Positions 35,802-44,888 are shown, counted from the first letter of the stretch. The stretch is DNA of 64,000 nucleotides from Oscillospiraceae bacterium (GCA_015065325.1 SVQO01000009.1:19462-83461); one strand, 5' to 3'. Numbers and translations are program-made. The notes: a model not told the origin generated them from the letters alone.

Positions 35802-36104
35802 GTGAATCCGAAACTGAAGGAAAAAATCACGGAATCGGTAGCGGCAGTCTTGCCCATTACGGGAATCGTTCTTTTTATCAGCGTGTTTCTTGCACCGATG
35901 GATCTTGGCAGCATTTCCCTCTTTTTGACCGGCGCCTGCCTTTTGGTGATCGGTATGGCGCTGTTCCAGCTGGGTGCCGAAATGGCAATGACCCCCTTGG
36001 GTGAAGGCATCGGCGAAAATTGCGGTGCCAAAACCGACGCCCACGGCATCGTGATCTCCCTTCCCGTAGACGACGTAGCGGGTCTGAAAAAGGAGATCGG
36101 CTGA
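35802..36104 (+). pseudogene. DUF1538 N-terminus joined to a P-II C-terminus (deletion scar)
   Basis: 100 aa from a GTG start behind GGAGG. Residues 1-75 resemble the first half-repeat of DUF1538 membrane proteins (VLPITGIVLFISVFLAPMD, LLVIGMALFQLGAEMAMTPLGEGIG). A complete DUF1538 protein is more than twice as long. The remaining residues, GAKTDAHGIVISLPVDDVAGL, look instead like the C-terminus of the P-II-type regulator encoded downstream of DUF1538 genes in Clostridia. An in-frame deletion that removed the rest of DUF1538 and most of the P-II gene explains this. Family names are from memory. A short functional chimera cannot be excluded. Confidence 0.6.
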
Positions 36105-36141
36105 GCCTTTGTGAAAAAGAAATAAAAAAATACAAAATTCG

Positions 36142-36190
36142 ACTGTCTTTTTGTGGGAAGCACTGTTTTTCGCAAGAAGACAGTTTTTTC
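36142..36190 (+). terminator. Terminator after the DUF1538/P-II remnant
   Basis: Arms ACTGTCTT/AAGACAGT with a long 27-nt loop, followed by TTTTT. Confidence 0.6.
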
Positions 36191-36192
36191 TC

Positions 36193-36220
36193 TTGCTATT
36201 TTAAAAAAAATGTGTATAAT
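36193..36220 (+). promoter_or_regulatory. Promoter for the glycine riboswitch transcript
   Basis: TTGCTA, 16-nt spacer, TATAAT. It lies about 26 nt before the first aptamer. Confidence 0.7.
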
Positions 36221-36246
36221 GGTGTAGAATTAGGATTTCGAATGAT

Positions 36247-36405
36247 GATCGCGGGAGAAGGCGTTTTGCCTACCGAAGGAATAACACTCTCAGGTGTCCC
36301 GACAGGGATGAGGACTGCGATCTGACGAAACTTTGGAGAAACTCATTTGATTGAGTGCCGAAGGTGCAAGGCGTTCAGCCGATCTCTCAGGCAAAAGGAC
36401 AAAGA
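36247..36405 (+). ncRNA. Tandem glycine riboswitch (gcvT type)
   Basis: Two aptamers. The first (36247-36322) is closed by GATCGC/GCGATC and has GGAGAAGGC, ACCGAAGGA and CTCTCAGG. The second (about 36331-36405) has GGAGAAACTC, TGCCGAAGGTGCAA and CTCTCAGGCAAAAGGAC, an excellent match to the consensus. The usual short linker lies between them. The first aptamer diverges after CTCTCAGG. It controls the downstream AGCS symporter gene, probably through the terminator at 36431-36467. Confidence 0.95.
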
Positions 36406-36430
36406 CAATTCCTCTTTTTTTCGCAGGATA

Positions 36431-36467
36431 GGATTGTGCTTTGCCGCGCAATCCTTTTTTATTTTTT
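36431..36467 (+). terminator. Expression-platform terminator of the glycine riboswitch
   Basis: Stem GGATTGTGC/GCGCAATCC (one wobble), loop TTTGCC, then TTTTTTATTTTTT. It ends 16 nt before the symporter ATG and close to its GGAGG site, so glycine could act on transcription and possibly on translation. Confidence 0.85.
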
Positions 36468-36482
36468 ATTCGGAGGCAAATT

Positions 36483-38159
36483 ATGCTAAAAATCATTGAA
36501 AACGTAAACGGCGAGATCAACGGCTTCGTATGGGGAATCGTCGGACTTGCTCTGCTCATCGGCACGGGCATTCTGATGACCGTTTTGACCCGCGGCTTTC
36601 AGATCAGCCATCTGGCGCACTGGTGGAAGAACACCATCGGAAGTCTTTTTAAGAAGGAAGTCATTTCCCACACCAAGGAAAAAGGCACCATCTCTCCCTT
36701 TCAGGCACTTTGCACCGCCCTTGCCGCAACGGTAGGAACGGGCAATATTGCAGGTGTTGCCGCCGCGATCTGCATCGGTGGCGCAGGCGCCGTGTTCTGG
36801 ATGTGGGTTGCCGCCTTCTTCGGTATGATGACCAACTTCGCCGAAAACACACTGGGTATCTACTTCCGTCGTCGCAACAAGGAAGGAGAATGGTCGGGCG
36901 GTGCCATGTACTACCTGCGCGACGGTCTGGGAAAGAAAAAAGGATGCAAATGGATCGGCATCATCCTTGCCGTTTTCTTCTGTATCTTCACCCTGCTGGC
37001 ATCCTTCGGTATCGGCTCCATGGGTCAGGTAAACAAAATCGTGGCAAACGTCACCACCGCCTTTGATATCCCCGCACTGTCTGAAAAGGTAATCTATGAA
37101 ACGACTAACACGAAGGAGGTTACCTACGAGCTGGACGAAAAAAGTGACGTGGAGGAAATTCTGGCAAAAGGCGAGGTTGTAAACCAAACTGACGACGAAA
37201 TCGTTATAAAAGAAACTCAGGTCACCAAAGTCACTGTGTATCATTTGGTGATTGGCATACTGATTATGGTACTCGTCGCCATTATCACCATAGGCGGTGT
37301 CAAACGCATTGCAAACGTTGCCGAGAAGATCGTTCCAATTATGGTAGTGCTGTACATCGTCGGCAGCCTTATTATTATCGGCATCAACTATCAGGCAATT
37401 CTGCCTGCGTTCAAAGCAATCTTCAAAAACGCTTTCGCTCCCGAAAAATTCGTTACCTCCGCGGGCGGCGGCTTGGTCGGCGGTATCATCCTTGCAATGA
37501 CCAACGGTTTCAAGCGCGGTGTGTTCTCTAACGAAGCAGGTCTCGGTTCTTCGGTTATGGTCCACTCCAACTCCAACGTCAAGGAACCCGTCAAACAGGG
37601 TATGTGGGGTATCTTTGAAGTATTTGCAGATACCATGGTCGTTTGTACCATGACCGCACTGGTCATTTTGACCGCAGGCGGTCTGGAAGGCGGCGTATTT
37701 AACGTTGTGAGCGGTGCCGTTGACCCGAGATATACCGACGCGACTTTGGTGGGCGGCGCTTTCAACACCATTTTGCCTTGGGGCGGAGCAGGTGCAAAGT
37801 TCGTTGCCGTTGCAATGTTCCTCTTTGCCTTCACCACCGTTCTCGGCTGGAGCCACTACGGTTCAAAGGCTTGGGAATACGTATTCGGCACCAAGAGCGT
37901 CGTGGTATTTAAGATCATCCACGTTTGCACCATTATCTTCGGTGCAATAATGACTTCCACCCTTGCCTGGGACGTTTCCGATACCTTCAACGGAATGATG
38001 ATGTTCCCCAACCTGATCGCCGTTATCGCTCTTTCCCCGCTGGTGGTCAAGATCACCAAAAACTACGTAGACCGTAAGATCCGAAAGAAAAACGTGAAAC
38101 CCATCCTTTCCTACGACCCCGAGCTTCAAAAGGACGCGGAACGAGATTTGGAAAAATGA
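36483..38159 (+). CDS. Sodium:alanine/glycine symporter (AGCS family)
   Basis: 558 aa from the ATG at 36483, with GGAGG 7 nt upstream. AGCS signature ATVGTGNIAGVAAAICIGGAG at about 82-102 and roughly ten to eleven membrane helices. AGCS proteins are usually 440-490 aa. The excess is a polar insertion at about 199-250 (EKVIYETTNTKEVTYELDEKS onward) between two helices. The glycine riboswitch upstream points to glycine as a substrate, imported or used in detoxification with sodium. Confidence 0.93.
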   Translation: MLKIIENVNGEINGFVWGIVGLALLIGTGILMTVLTRGFQISHLAHWWKNTIGSLFKKEVISHTKEKGTISPFQALCTALAATVGTGNIAGVAAAICIGGAGAVFWMWVAAFFGMMTNFAENTLGIYFRRRNKEGEWSGGAMYYLRDGLGKKKGCKWIGIILAVFFCIFTLLASFGIGSMGQVNKIVANVTTAFDIPALSEKVIYETTNTKEVTYELDEKSDVEEILAKGEVVNQTDDEIVIKETQVTKVTVYHLVIGILIMVLVAIITIGGVKRIANVAEKIVPIMVVLYIVGSLIIIGINYQAILPAFKAIFKNAFAPEKFVTSAGGGLVGGIILAMTNGFKRGVFSNEAGLGSSVMVHSNSNVKEPVKQGMWGIFEVFADTMVVCTMTALVILTAGGLEGGVFNVVSGAVDPRYTDATLVGGAFNTILPWGGAGAKFVAVAMFLFAFTTVLGWSHYGSKAWEYVFGTKSVVVFKIIHVCTIIFGAIMTSTLAWDVSDTFNGMMMFPNLIAVIALSPLVVKITKNYVDRKIRKKNVKPILSYDPELQKDAERDLEK

Positions 38160-38165
38160 TTTTCA

Positions 38166-38195
38166 AGAGAAGCTTTTTTCGGCTTCTCTTTTTTT
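38166..38195 (+). terminator. Terminator after the symporter gene
   Basis: Arms AGAGAAGC/GCTTCTCT followed by a run of T. Confidence 0.85.
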
Positions 38196-38255
38196 CTTGT
38201 CCGCATACAATAAAAGAGAAGGCTCCGGAGGCTTTCCCCCAATCCATATCCCCTA

Positions 38256-38283
38256 CTCAGGCGCGGCAAATGCCGCGCCTGAG
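38256..38283. repeat. Perfect 13-bp GC-rich inverted repeat
   Basis: CTCAGGCGCGGCA-AA-TGCCGCGCCTGAG, followed on the plus strand by CCAATTTTTTTA. It could be a second terminator or an intergenic palindrome. It lies between the symporter and the M14 gene promoter. Confidence 0.8.
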
Positions 38284-38304
38284 CCAATTTTTTTATCATT
38301 TGAA

Positions 38305-38332
38305 TTGACATTGCTCATTTTTTTGGTAAAAT
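38305..38332 (+). promoter_or_regulatory. Promoter for the M14 peptidase gene
   Basis: TTGACA, 16-nt spacer, TAAAAT, 32 nt before the ATG; AAAGGAGA is the ribosome site. Confidence 0.75.
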
Positions 38333-38364
38333 GAAGGCAGCCCAATCGCAAAAGGAGAATTTCC

Positions 38365-41300
38365 ATGTACAAGAAAAAGAGTCTTTCTTTTATTTTCGTC
38401 ATTTTACTGATCGCTCTCCTTCTTCCGCCCCTGCGGCTTATCGGTTCAGCGGAAACCACGGAGCTTACCGTTTATATTTCTTCCGCGGGAAACGGAGAAA
38501 ACAGCGGTCTGACCGAGGACAAGCCCGTTTCCACTCTGGGAGAAGCGGTTACTGTTGCCAATGAAAAAACAGGAGGTCAAGCCTCGGCAAGGGTTCGCTT
38601 CGTTTTGCTCAGCAACCTGGCCGTTGCCAAAAACCCTTACGGAACCGCCCCCTTTTCCTTTCAATTGACCGTAACGGGAAAAACGGGAAACGAGGTCATC
38701 AAAGCCACCTCCTTCTGCCTGAATCACACAGGGAATACCCGCTACGAAAACCTGCACTTTACACAAGGCTCCACCAGCAATTACGCCTTCCTTTGCGCCA
38801 ACGGCTACGAGCTGGTGCTTGGCACGGGACTGACCTGCTCTCCCAATGCAAACGGTTATTATCTGAACGTGACCGGGGGTGTTTACGGTGATACGGGAAC
38901 CACCTTCGTCTCCGATTCCTCCTTGACCGTCCTTTCCGGAGAATGGGAGACCCTGTACGCCGGAAGCTATAAGGACAGCCAGACGGGTGACGCCGTCCTT
39001 TACGCCGAGAACTGTACCGTTCATTCCAACGTAGGTACTGCCTATACCAAAACCCATACGGGTACCTCAACCATTACGCTGAAAAATTGCGAGCTTGCAG
39101 TAAAGAGTACCGGTATGCTCCAAGGCGGCCCCACCAACGCCGCAGGCAATCTGACGGGCAAGCTGACCATGGTGCTTGAAGATTGCAACGTACGGGATTT
39201 CGGAGTCGGCTTCAAGCGCTCCATCACCGCTCCCCTTTCCCTCACGGTAAAGAACTGCACCGTAAAGGACGCCTACTCCGTCACCGCAACGGGAGAAAGC
39301 GAGATCATCCTTTGCGCTTCGGAGGGAAAGACTCTTGATCTGACTCCCGCCACTACCTTCAACGCCACCACCTTCAACGGCGGCGGAACGCTGATCCTCG
39401 GAGACGCGGGACTTCTGGTTGCCGAACGGGTAAACGGAAGCACCACCCTTTCCTTTGCGGGCGGCACCCCTGCCGAAAAGGCTTACGTACGCGCTCCTGC
39501 CGAAACGGCAGACACCGCCTTCGTCTATAAGGGCTCTCCCGCCCTGAAGATCCGTACCGAGAACGGGGAAAAGATCTGGACCTTTTCAAGTGCCGTGATC
39601 CTGAAAGCTCCGGAAGCTATGACTCTGACCCTCAGCACCGGCTTTGACGAAGGAAGCGAGGTTCCTTGCGATTTCTCCTATACCGAGCAAGACGAGACCT
39701 TTTACGTTTTCTACGGACTTGCTCCCGGGAAATACCGCTACAACGTAAAGGGCGGCTCTTACTATCAGGTAACCAAAAACATCCTGCTGACCGAGGAAAA
39801 GGTAAAGAATGACCTTCTCATCGACTGTACACCCCCTCTGCGTGCGGAAACGGGCTTTGAGCCTTCCCCCTCTGCCAATGCCAACGTGAAGGATTATACC
39901 GACGAGATGCGCGAAAACTACCTTGTCTCCGATTCCTCGGCTTGGCCCGATTACGACTTCGTATTTAACTCCCCCTACTTTACCCGCGATTCCTATGAAA
40001 CGGGTCTCCACCAAGCCACCACGCAAGAGGAAATGATGGCTTATCTGGAAGAATGCGTGGAGAAAAACAAAAATCTATATTTGTATTCTCTGGGGAAATC
40101 TCCCTCCTACGGCTTTGATATTCCTATGGTGATCTTCACCTCCTCCGATCTGTCGCAGGCAAAGACCCTTGCCGAAGCGGCAGAGCTCTGCCGCGAAAAC
40201 GGAAAGCTGACCTTCCAGTATCAGGCACAGGTCCACGGCAACGAGCCTGCTGCAGGGGAAGGCGCACTGGCAATGATCGGCGCGTTGGCAAGCGGCTGGG
40301 GCGACCGATTTATCGATGATATGAATATCTGCATCATCCCCCGTATCAATACCGACGGCTCTTACGCCTACACCCGCAACCAGGTCACCATCAACCGCAA
40401 CCTGAACCGCGACTATCTTTTGTTGGAGGCGGACGAGATCCCCATGATCCTGCAGGCCTACAATCTGTTCCGTCCCCAGGTAGTGGTGGACGGTCACGAA
40501 TATACCGTCAGCACCGCTTCCTCCTCCGGCGCCTTTAACGATGCGGCACTGGGCACGGGCGGCAACGAAAGTGCGGATCCCGGCTTTGAAGAAACGGGCG
40601 TTGAAATGATGCTGGAGGCATTCGATCATCTGGCTGAAAACGGGCTTCAAGGTCATTTCTACACGAGTCAGGACGACAGCACCGATCCCACTACCGCCCG
40701 CGCTTACTATCAGATGCGCGGAGCCGTTTCTCTGCTTTTGGAAACCAGCGGTATTCACGGCGGTCAGAACGGTATTCACCGCCGTGTTATCACCCAATTC
40801 CTTTGTATGGAGACCTATCTGAATTACGCCAAGACCCACAGCGCCGAGCTTCGCAGCCTTGCCGAAAAATCCAGAAAGGATCTGATCGACGCAGGCTCCT
40901 CCTATTCCGAAGACCGCAGCTTTCCTCTAAAGACGGAAGCCGTTACCCACTCCCAAACCTACCCCAAAACGGTTTACAACTATTCCACGGGTCTTGCCAC
41001 GGGAACCAAAAACGCAACCGCAAAGAGCAACGATAATGTTACCGCTTCCCGCCCGCTCCCCACCGCGTACGTGATTCCCAGGGATTCTTACAGCGATGCG
41101 ATCCTGCGGGTAATTCGGGCGCACAATATTTCTTACTACGAGCTTGCCCCCGATACCGCCGCGTTTCTCCTGGGCTATAACGGTGCCTACGACGCTTCCT
41201 CCAAGGCAGTCACGGAGGTTGCCCTGACCCGGGAGGCTTTGGTCTCCTTCCCGGACGGAGCATACGTTTTCCCCATGAATCAAGACGGTGCTCTGATCCT

Positions 41301-42798
41301 TGCCGCTATGTTCGAGCCGGATAATTTGGATATTTACAACACCTCGGACAAAACCTATACCCTGGCTCAAAGGGGAATGGTCCCCTATTTGGACGGAAGT
41401 TTTGCTATGTATCGCAGTCAGCGGGATCTGACGGAGGGCAAGATCGAAGCCATTGCCGCGCCTGACGCACCCGCGGGACTTTCCGTTTCACAGGATGCAA
41501 ACGGATCTTTGACGGGCACCGTTACGGGACTGGATCCCACGATCCTGTACGAAATCCGTCACGAAAGCGAAAGCAGCTTTTCTCCCCTTCCCGCAGGGAG
41601 CACCACCGTAGAAAACGTCCTGTTCGGCTTCGTGGAGCTTCGCGTGGCGGCAACCGAAACCATTCCCGCCTCCAAGCTTACAAGGCTTGAGATCTTACCT
41701 CCCGCTTCTGCTCTGCCTACGGTTTATCTTGCTCCCGAAAGCGGCTCGGATACCGCCTTCGGCACGGAAAGCGATCCCGTAAAGACCCTTGACAAGGCTA
41801 TGGCGCTGATGCACGTTTTGCACCGTTACAGCGACGAAAAACCCACGTTGATCTTTACCGAGGTCCTGAACACCACCGCTGCCCTTACCTTCCCCGCCCA
41901 CGATTATCCTCTGTTTGTCACCTCTAAAACGGGCTCGGAGGGAATTCGCAGCTCCAAAAACATCACCTTCGGCGGCGAAACCGTGGTGGATGATTTCACC
42001 TTCACCTACACGGGTACAAGCTACGTTTATATCGTTGCAAACGGACACAAGGTGACCCTTGGCGAAAAAGTCCGCTCCGTAGCGGAAAAGAACGTATATT
42101 ATATGCCAACGGGCGGAGGCCACGAAAGCGTTGTGGAAAGCACCCACCTGACCGTGCTTGCAGGTACCTGGCGCAACATTTACGCAGGAGGTTACCGCGG
42201 CGGCGTAGAAAAGGACGTAGTTCTGATTGCCAAAAACTGCACCGTTGTTTCCCACATTCAAAACTCCTATTCCGGCAAAACGGAAGGAAACGTTACGATC
42301 GAGTTGGAAAACGTAACCGTTCAGACCAGTATCCTCTGCGGCAACGCCGCAAAGCAGGACGTGGTTGGAAACGTATCGCTGACCGCCAAGGACTGTACCA
42401 TTGCCGAGCTTTATGCGGGAAGCCGTGACGACGGCAACGTTCTGGGCAGTGTAACCGTTGCCCTGGAAGGCTGCAACGCGGGGAGTCTTTACGGCGTAGC
42501 AAAAAATGAAAGCGGTACCGTAGGAGAAAGCCATCTCATCCTGACTGACACCGAGCCTACGGGAACCGTTTCCGGCTGGACCACCCAAACCACAGGCGGC
42601 ACAGAAAAGGGAGATGCCGACGGCAACGGAACAGTTTCCGTTGAGGATGCCGTTTATCTGCTGTTTGCCATCAACTTTCCCGAAACCTACCCCTTCAATC
42701 AGCCTTCCGACTACGACGGAAGCGGCACTGTGGATACGGACGACGCCATTCATCTTTTGTTCCATATCAATTTCCCGGACGGTTATCCCTTGCATTAA
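38365..42798 (+). CDS. Secreted M14-family carboxypeptidase with duplicated flanking modules and C-terminal dockerin
   Basis: 1477 aa. Signal peptide at 1-29 (KKK, long hydrophobic core, IGSAE). Module A at about 34-400 is beta-helix-like and begins LTVYISSAGNGENSG. The M14 zinc carboxypeptidase domain at about 505-830 has HGNEPAAGE (His624, Glu627 as metal ligands), NRNLNRD, DGHEY (His711) and LLLETSG (Glu793, catalytic). Module B at about 1125-1395 begins TVYLAPESGSDTAFG and repeats the layout of module A. A type-I-like dockerin at about 1416-1477 has two calcium loops (DADGNGTVSVEDA and DYDGSGTVDTDDA). It probably cuts peptides or peptidoglycan stems outside the cell while tethered by the dockerin to a cohesin protein, which is not in this window. 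Confidence 0.85.
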   Translation: MYKKKSLSFIFVILLIALLLPPLRLIGSAETTELTVYISSAGNGENSGLTEDKPVSTLGEAVTVANEKTGGQASARVRFVLLSNLAVAKNPYGTAPFSFQLTVTGKTGNEVIKATSFCLNHTGNTRYENLHFTQGSTSNYAFLCANGYELVLGTGLTCSPNANGYYLNVTGGVYGDTGTTFVSDSSLTVLSGEWETLYAGSYKDSQTGDAVLYAENCTVHSNVGTAYTKTHTGTSTITLKNCELAVKSTGMLQGGPTNAAGNLTGKLTMVLEDCNVRDFGVGFKRSITAPLSLTVKNCTVKDAYSVTATGESEIILCASEGKTLDLTPATTFNATTFNGGGTLILGDAGLLVAERVNGSTTLSFAGGTPAEKAYVRAPAETADTAFVYKGSPALKIRTENGEKIWTFSSAVILKAPEAMTLTLSTGFDEGSEVPCDFSYTEQDETFYVFYGLAPGKYRYNVKGGSYYQVTKNILLTEEKVKNDLLIDCTPPLRAETGFEPSPSANANVKDYTDEMRENYLVSDSSAWPDYDFVFNSPYFTRDSYETGLHQATTQEEMMAYLEECVEKNKNLYLYSLGKSPSYGFDIPMVIFTSSDLSQAKTLAEAAELCRENGKLTFQYQAQVHGNEPAAGEGALAMIGALASGWGDRFIDDMNICIIPRINTDGSYAYTRNQVTINRNLNRDYLLLEADEIPMILQAYNLFRPQVVVDGHEYTVSTASSSGAFNDAALGTGGNESADPGFEETGVEMMLEAFDHLAENGLQGHFYTSQDDSTDPTTARAYYQMRGAVSLLLETSGIHGGQNGIHRRVITQFLCMETYLNYAKTHSAELRSLAEKSRKDLIDAGSSYSEDRSFPLKTEAVTHSQTYPKTVYNYSTGLATGTKNATAKSNDNVTASRPLPTAYVIPRDSYSDAILRVIRAHNISYYELAPDTAAFLLGYNGAYDASSKAVTEVALTREALVSFPDGAYVFPMNQDGALILAAMFEPDNLDIYNTSDKTYTLAQRGMVPYLDGSFAMYRSQRDLTEGKIEAIAAPDAPAGLSVSQDANGSLTGTVTGLDPTILYEIRHESESSFSPLPAGSTTVENVLFGFVELRVAATETIPASKLTRLEILPPASALPTVYLAPESGSDTAFGTESDPVKTLDKAMALMHVLHRYSDEKPTLIFTEVLNTTAALTFPAHDYPLFVTSKTGSEGIRSSKNITFGGETVVDDFTFTYTGTSYVYIVANGHKVTLGEKVRSVAEKNVYYMPTGGGHESVVESTHLTVLAGTWRNIYAGGYRGGVEKDVVLIAKNCTVVSHIQNSYSGKTEGNVTIELENVTVQTSILCGNAAKQDVVGNVSLTAKDCTIAELYAGSRDDGNVLGSVTVALEGCNAGSLYGVAKNESGTVGESHLILTDTEPTGTVSGWTTQTTGGTEKGDADGNGTVSVEDAVYLLFAINFPETYPFNQPSDYDGSGTVDTDDAIHLLFHINFPDGYPLH

Positions 42799-42803
42799 AA
42801 AAG

Positions 42804-42826
42804 AAAAAGCCACTTTGTGGCTTTTT
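42804..42826. terminator. Bidirectional terminator between the M14 gene and thrS
   Basis: AAAAAGCCAC-TTT-GTGGCTTTTT with T-runs on both strands. It lies between two convergent genes and serves both. Confidence 0.9.
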
Positions 42827-42840
42827 CTTTTTTGCTTCTC

Positions 42841-44616
42841 TTATTTTTTCATTTTTTCGGAAACGACCTTGCCGATTACCGCTTTGAATTCGTCCAGTGT
42901 GATCGCTCCCAGATCCTCTCCGGAGCGATGGCGGACGGAAACGGTACCGTTTTCCATATCCTTGTCGCCCAGAATAACCATATAGGGGATCTTTTCCATC
43001 TGCGCGTTACGGATCTTATAGCGCAGGGTATTCTGACTTTCGTCAACGGTAACGCGGTAGCCCGCTTTTGCAAGAGAATTTTTCACTTCCTGTGCATACT
43101 CAAAAGCTCTGTCGGTAATGGGAAGCACGCGAACCTGCTCGGGAGCCATCCAGGTAGGCAGAGCACCCGCGTATTTTTCCAAAAGGTAAGCCAAGGTTCT
43201 TTCGTAGCAGCCAAGGCTGGTTCTGTGAATGATATAAGGCAGCTTTTTCTGTCCGTCGCTGTCGGTGTAGTACATACCGAATTTCTCTGCAAGGAGCATA
43301 TCGATCTGAATGGTAACGATGGTATCCTCTTTGCCGAATACGTTCTTGTACTGAACATCCAGCTTGGGACCGTAGAAGGCAGCTTCGTCAATACCGATCT
43401 CGTATTCTACGTCCAGATCCTTCAGGATCTTTGCCATGGTATCTTGCGCAATCTTCCACTGCTCGGGAGTACCCTCGTATTTTTTGGTATTTTGGGGATC
43501 CCACTGAGAAAATCTGAAGGTGCAGTCCTCCAGCATCCCTACGGTTCCCAGGAAGTACTTGCAAAGGGAAAGACATTCCGAAAATTCCTCCTCCAGCTGA
43601 TCGGGGCGGAGCACCAAATGGCCCTCGGAAATGGTGAACTGACGAACGCGGATCAGACCGTGCATCTCGCCGGATTCCTCATTGCGGAACAGCGTGGAAG
43701 TCTCGCCCAGTCTCATAGGCAGATCGCGGTAGCTTCTCGCCTGATTCAGATAAACCTGATACTGGAAGGGGCAGGTCATGGGACGCATGGCAAGGCATTC
43801 CTTCTCCTCGTCGTCCGGATCGCCCAAAATGAACATACCGTCACGGTAATGATCCCAGTGGCCGGAGATCTTGTAAAGGTCTCTCTTTGCCATCAAGGGA
43901 GTCTTGGTCAGCAGATAGCCGTGATCCTGCTCCACGTCCTCCACCCAGCGCTGAAGAAGCTGGATGACTCTGGCACCCTTGGGCATCAAAATCGGCAGAC
44001 CCTGTCCGATGGAATCCACGGTAGTAAAGTAACCGAGCTCTCTGCCAAGCTTGTTGTGGTCACGCTTTCTTGCCTCCTCGCGGGCAAGCAAAAAGGCATC
44101 CAGCTCATCCTTTTTTTGGAAGGAAATACCGTAAATACGCTGTAACATCTTGTTCTTCTCGTCACCGCGCCAATATGCACCGGTGGCAGAAAGGAGCTTG
44201 ATGGCGTTGCCCTTAACTCTGCCGGTGGAATCCAAATGAGGACCTGCACAAAGGTCAACGAATTCTCCCTGTCTGTAAAAGGAGATCTCCGCATCGGCGG
44301 GAAGATCGTTGATCAGCTCGATCTTATACGGCTCGGAAGCCATGATTTCCAAGGCTTCTTCTCTGGAATGAACCTCGCGCTGGATCTTCAGCTTCTCCTT
44401 GCAAATGGCTCTCATTTCTGCCTCGATCTCCTCCAGATGCTCGGGAGTCAGAGAAAAATCCAGATCCACGTCGTAATACCAACCCTCGGCAATGGAAGGT
44501 CCGATGGCAAGCTTTACCTCGGGATACTTGCGCTTAATGGCCTGTGCCATAATATGGGAACAGGTGTGCCAATAGGTCTGTCTGAATTCTTCGTTTTCAA
44601 ACGTATATTCGCTCAT
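42841..44616 (-). CDS. thrS: Threonyl-tRNA synthetase lacking the TGS domain
   Basis: 591 aa from the ATG at 44616 (MSEYTFENEEFRQTYWHTCSH), behind GGAGG. The editing/N2 domain has HTCSHIMAQA and a second-half CAGPHLDSTG site. The class II core has MRPMTCPFQY (zinc Cys), a HLVL segment and IIHRTSLG. The C-terminal anticodon domain is complete. Typical ThrRS is about 640 aa with an N-terminal TGS domain of about 60 residues; here the protein starts directly at the editing domain. A T-box controls it. Confidence 0.96.
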   Translation of the reverse strand: MSEYTFENEEFRQTYWHTCSHIMAQAIKRKYPEVKLAIGPSIAEGWYYDVDLDFSLTPEHLEEIEAEMRAICKEKLKIQREVHSREEALEIMASEPYKIELINDLPADAEISFYRQGEFVDLCAGPHLDSTGRVKGNAIKLLSATGAYWRGDEKNKMLQRIYGISFQKKDELDAFLLAREEARKRDHNKLGRELGYFTTVDSIGQGLPILMPKGARVIQLLQRWVEDVEQDHGYLLTKTPLMAKRDLYKISGHWDHYRDGMFILGDPDDEEKECLAMRPMTCPFQYQVYLNQARSYRDLPMRLGETSTLFRNEESGEMHGLIRVRQFTISEGHLVLRPDQLEEEFSECLSLCKYFLGTVGMLEDCTFRFSQWDPQNTKKYEGTPEQWKIAQDTMAKILKDLDVEYEIGIDEAAFYGPKLDVQYKNVFGKEDTIVTIQIDMLLAEKFGMYYTDSDGQKKLPYIIHRTSLGCYERTLAYLLEKYAGALPTWMAPEQVRVLPITDRAFEYAQEVKNSLAKAGYRVTVDESQNTLRYKIRNAQMEKIPYMVILGDKDMENGTVSVRHRSGEDLGAITLDEFKAVIGKVVSEKMKK

Positions 44617-44631
44617 AATAACCTCCTGAAT

Positions 44632-44885
44632 AAAAAATCCCGCCCCTGACCGCTTGGTCAGGGGTGGGATAATCAAAAACTATCTCACGGTTCCACCCTG
44701 ATTACAGGAAAACCTGTCACTTTTTACGCTGTTACGGGCGACCCCGTCCGACTTTTTCACTGACGCGATTCGTCGGCAGCTCCAAGGTGGTAATGCAGGA
44801 TCGCTCAATAACCGGACTTTCACCAAACGTCCGATCTCTCTGGAAAGGCAACAAATGCACCGTGTCCTTTTCAACGCCGTTTTAC
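44632..44885 (-). ncRNA. T-box riboswitch of thrS
   Basis: The minus-strand leader of about 250 nt carries the T-box sequence AGGGTGGAACCGTG (44699-44686). The stem I AG-bulge region (AGAGAGATCGGACG) and a specifier region with ATTACCACC, containing the Thr codon ACC, are also seen. The terminator is CCCACCCCTGACC/GGTCAGGGGCGGG (44668-44639), followed by ATTTTTT. Uncharged tRNA-Thr should stabilise the antiterminator and allow thrS transcription. Confidence 0.94.
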
Positions 44886-44888
44886 TGA

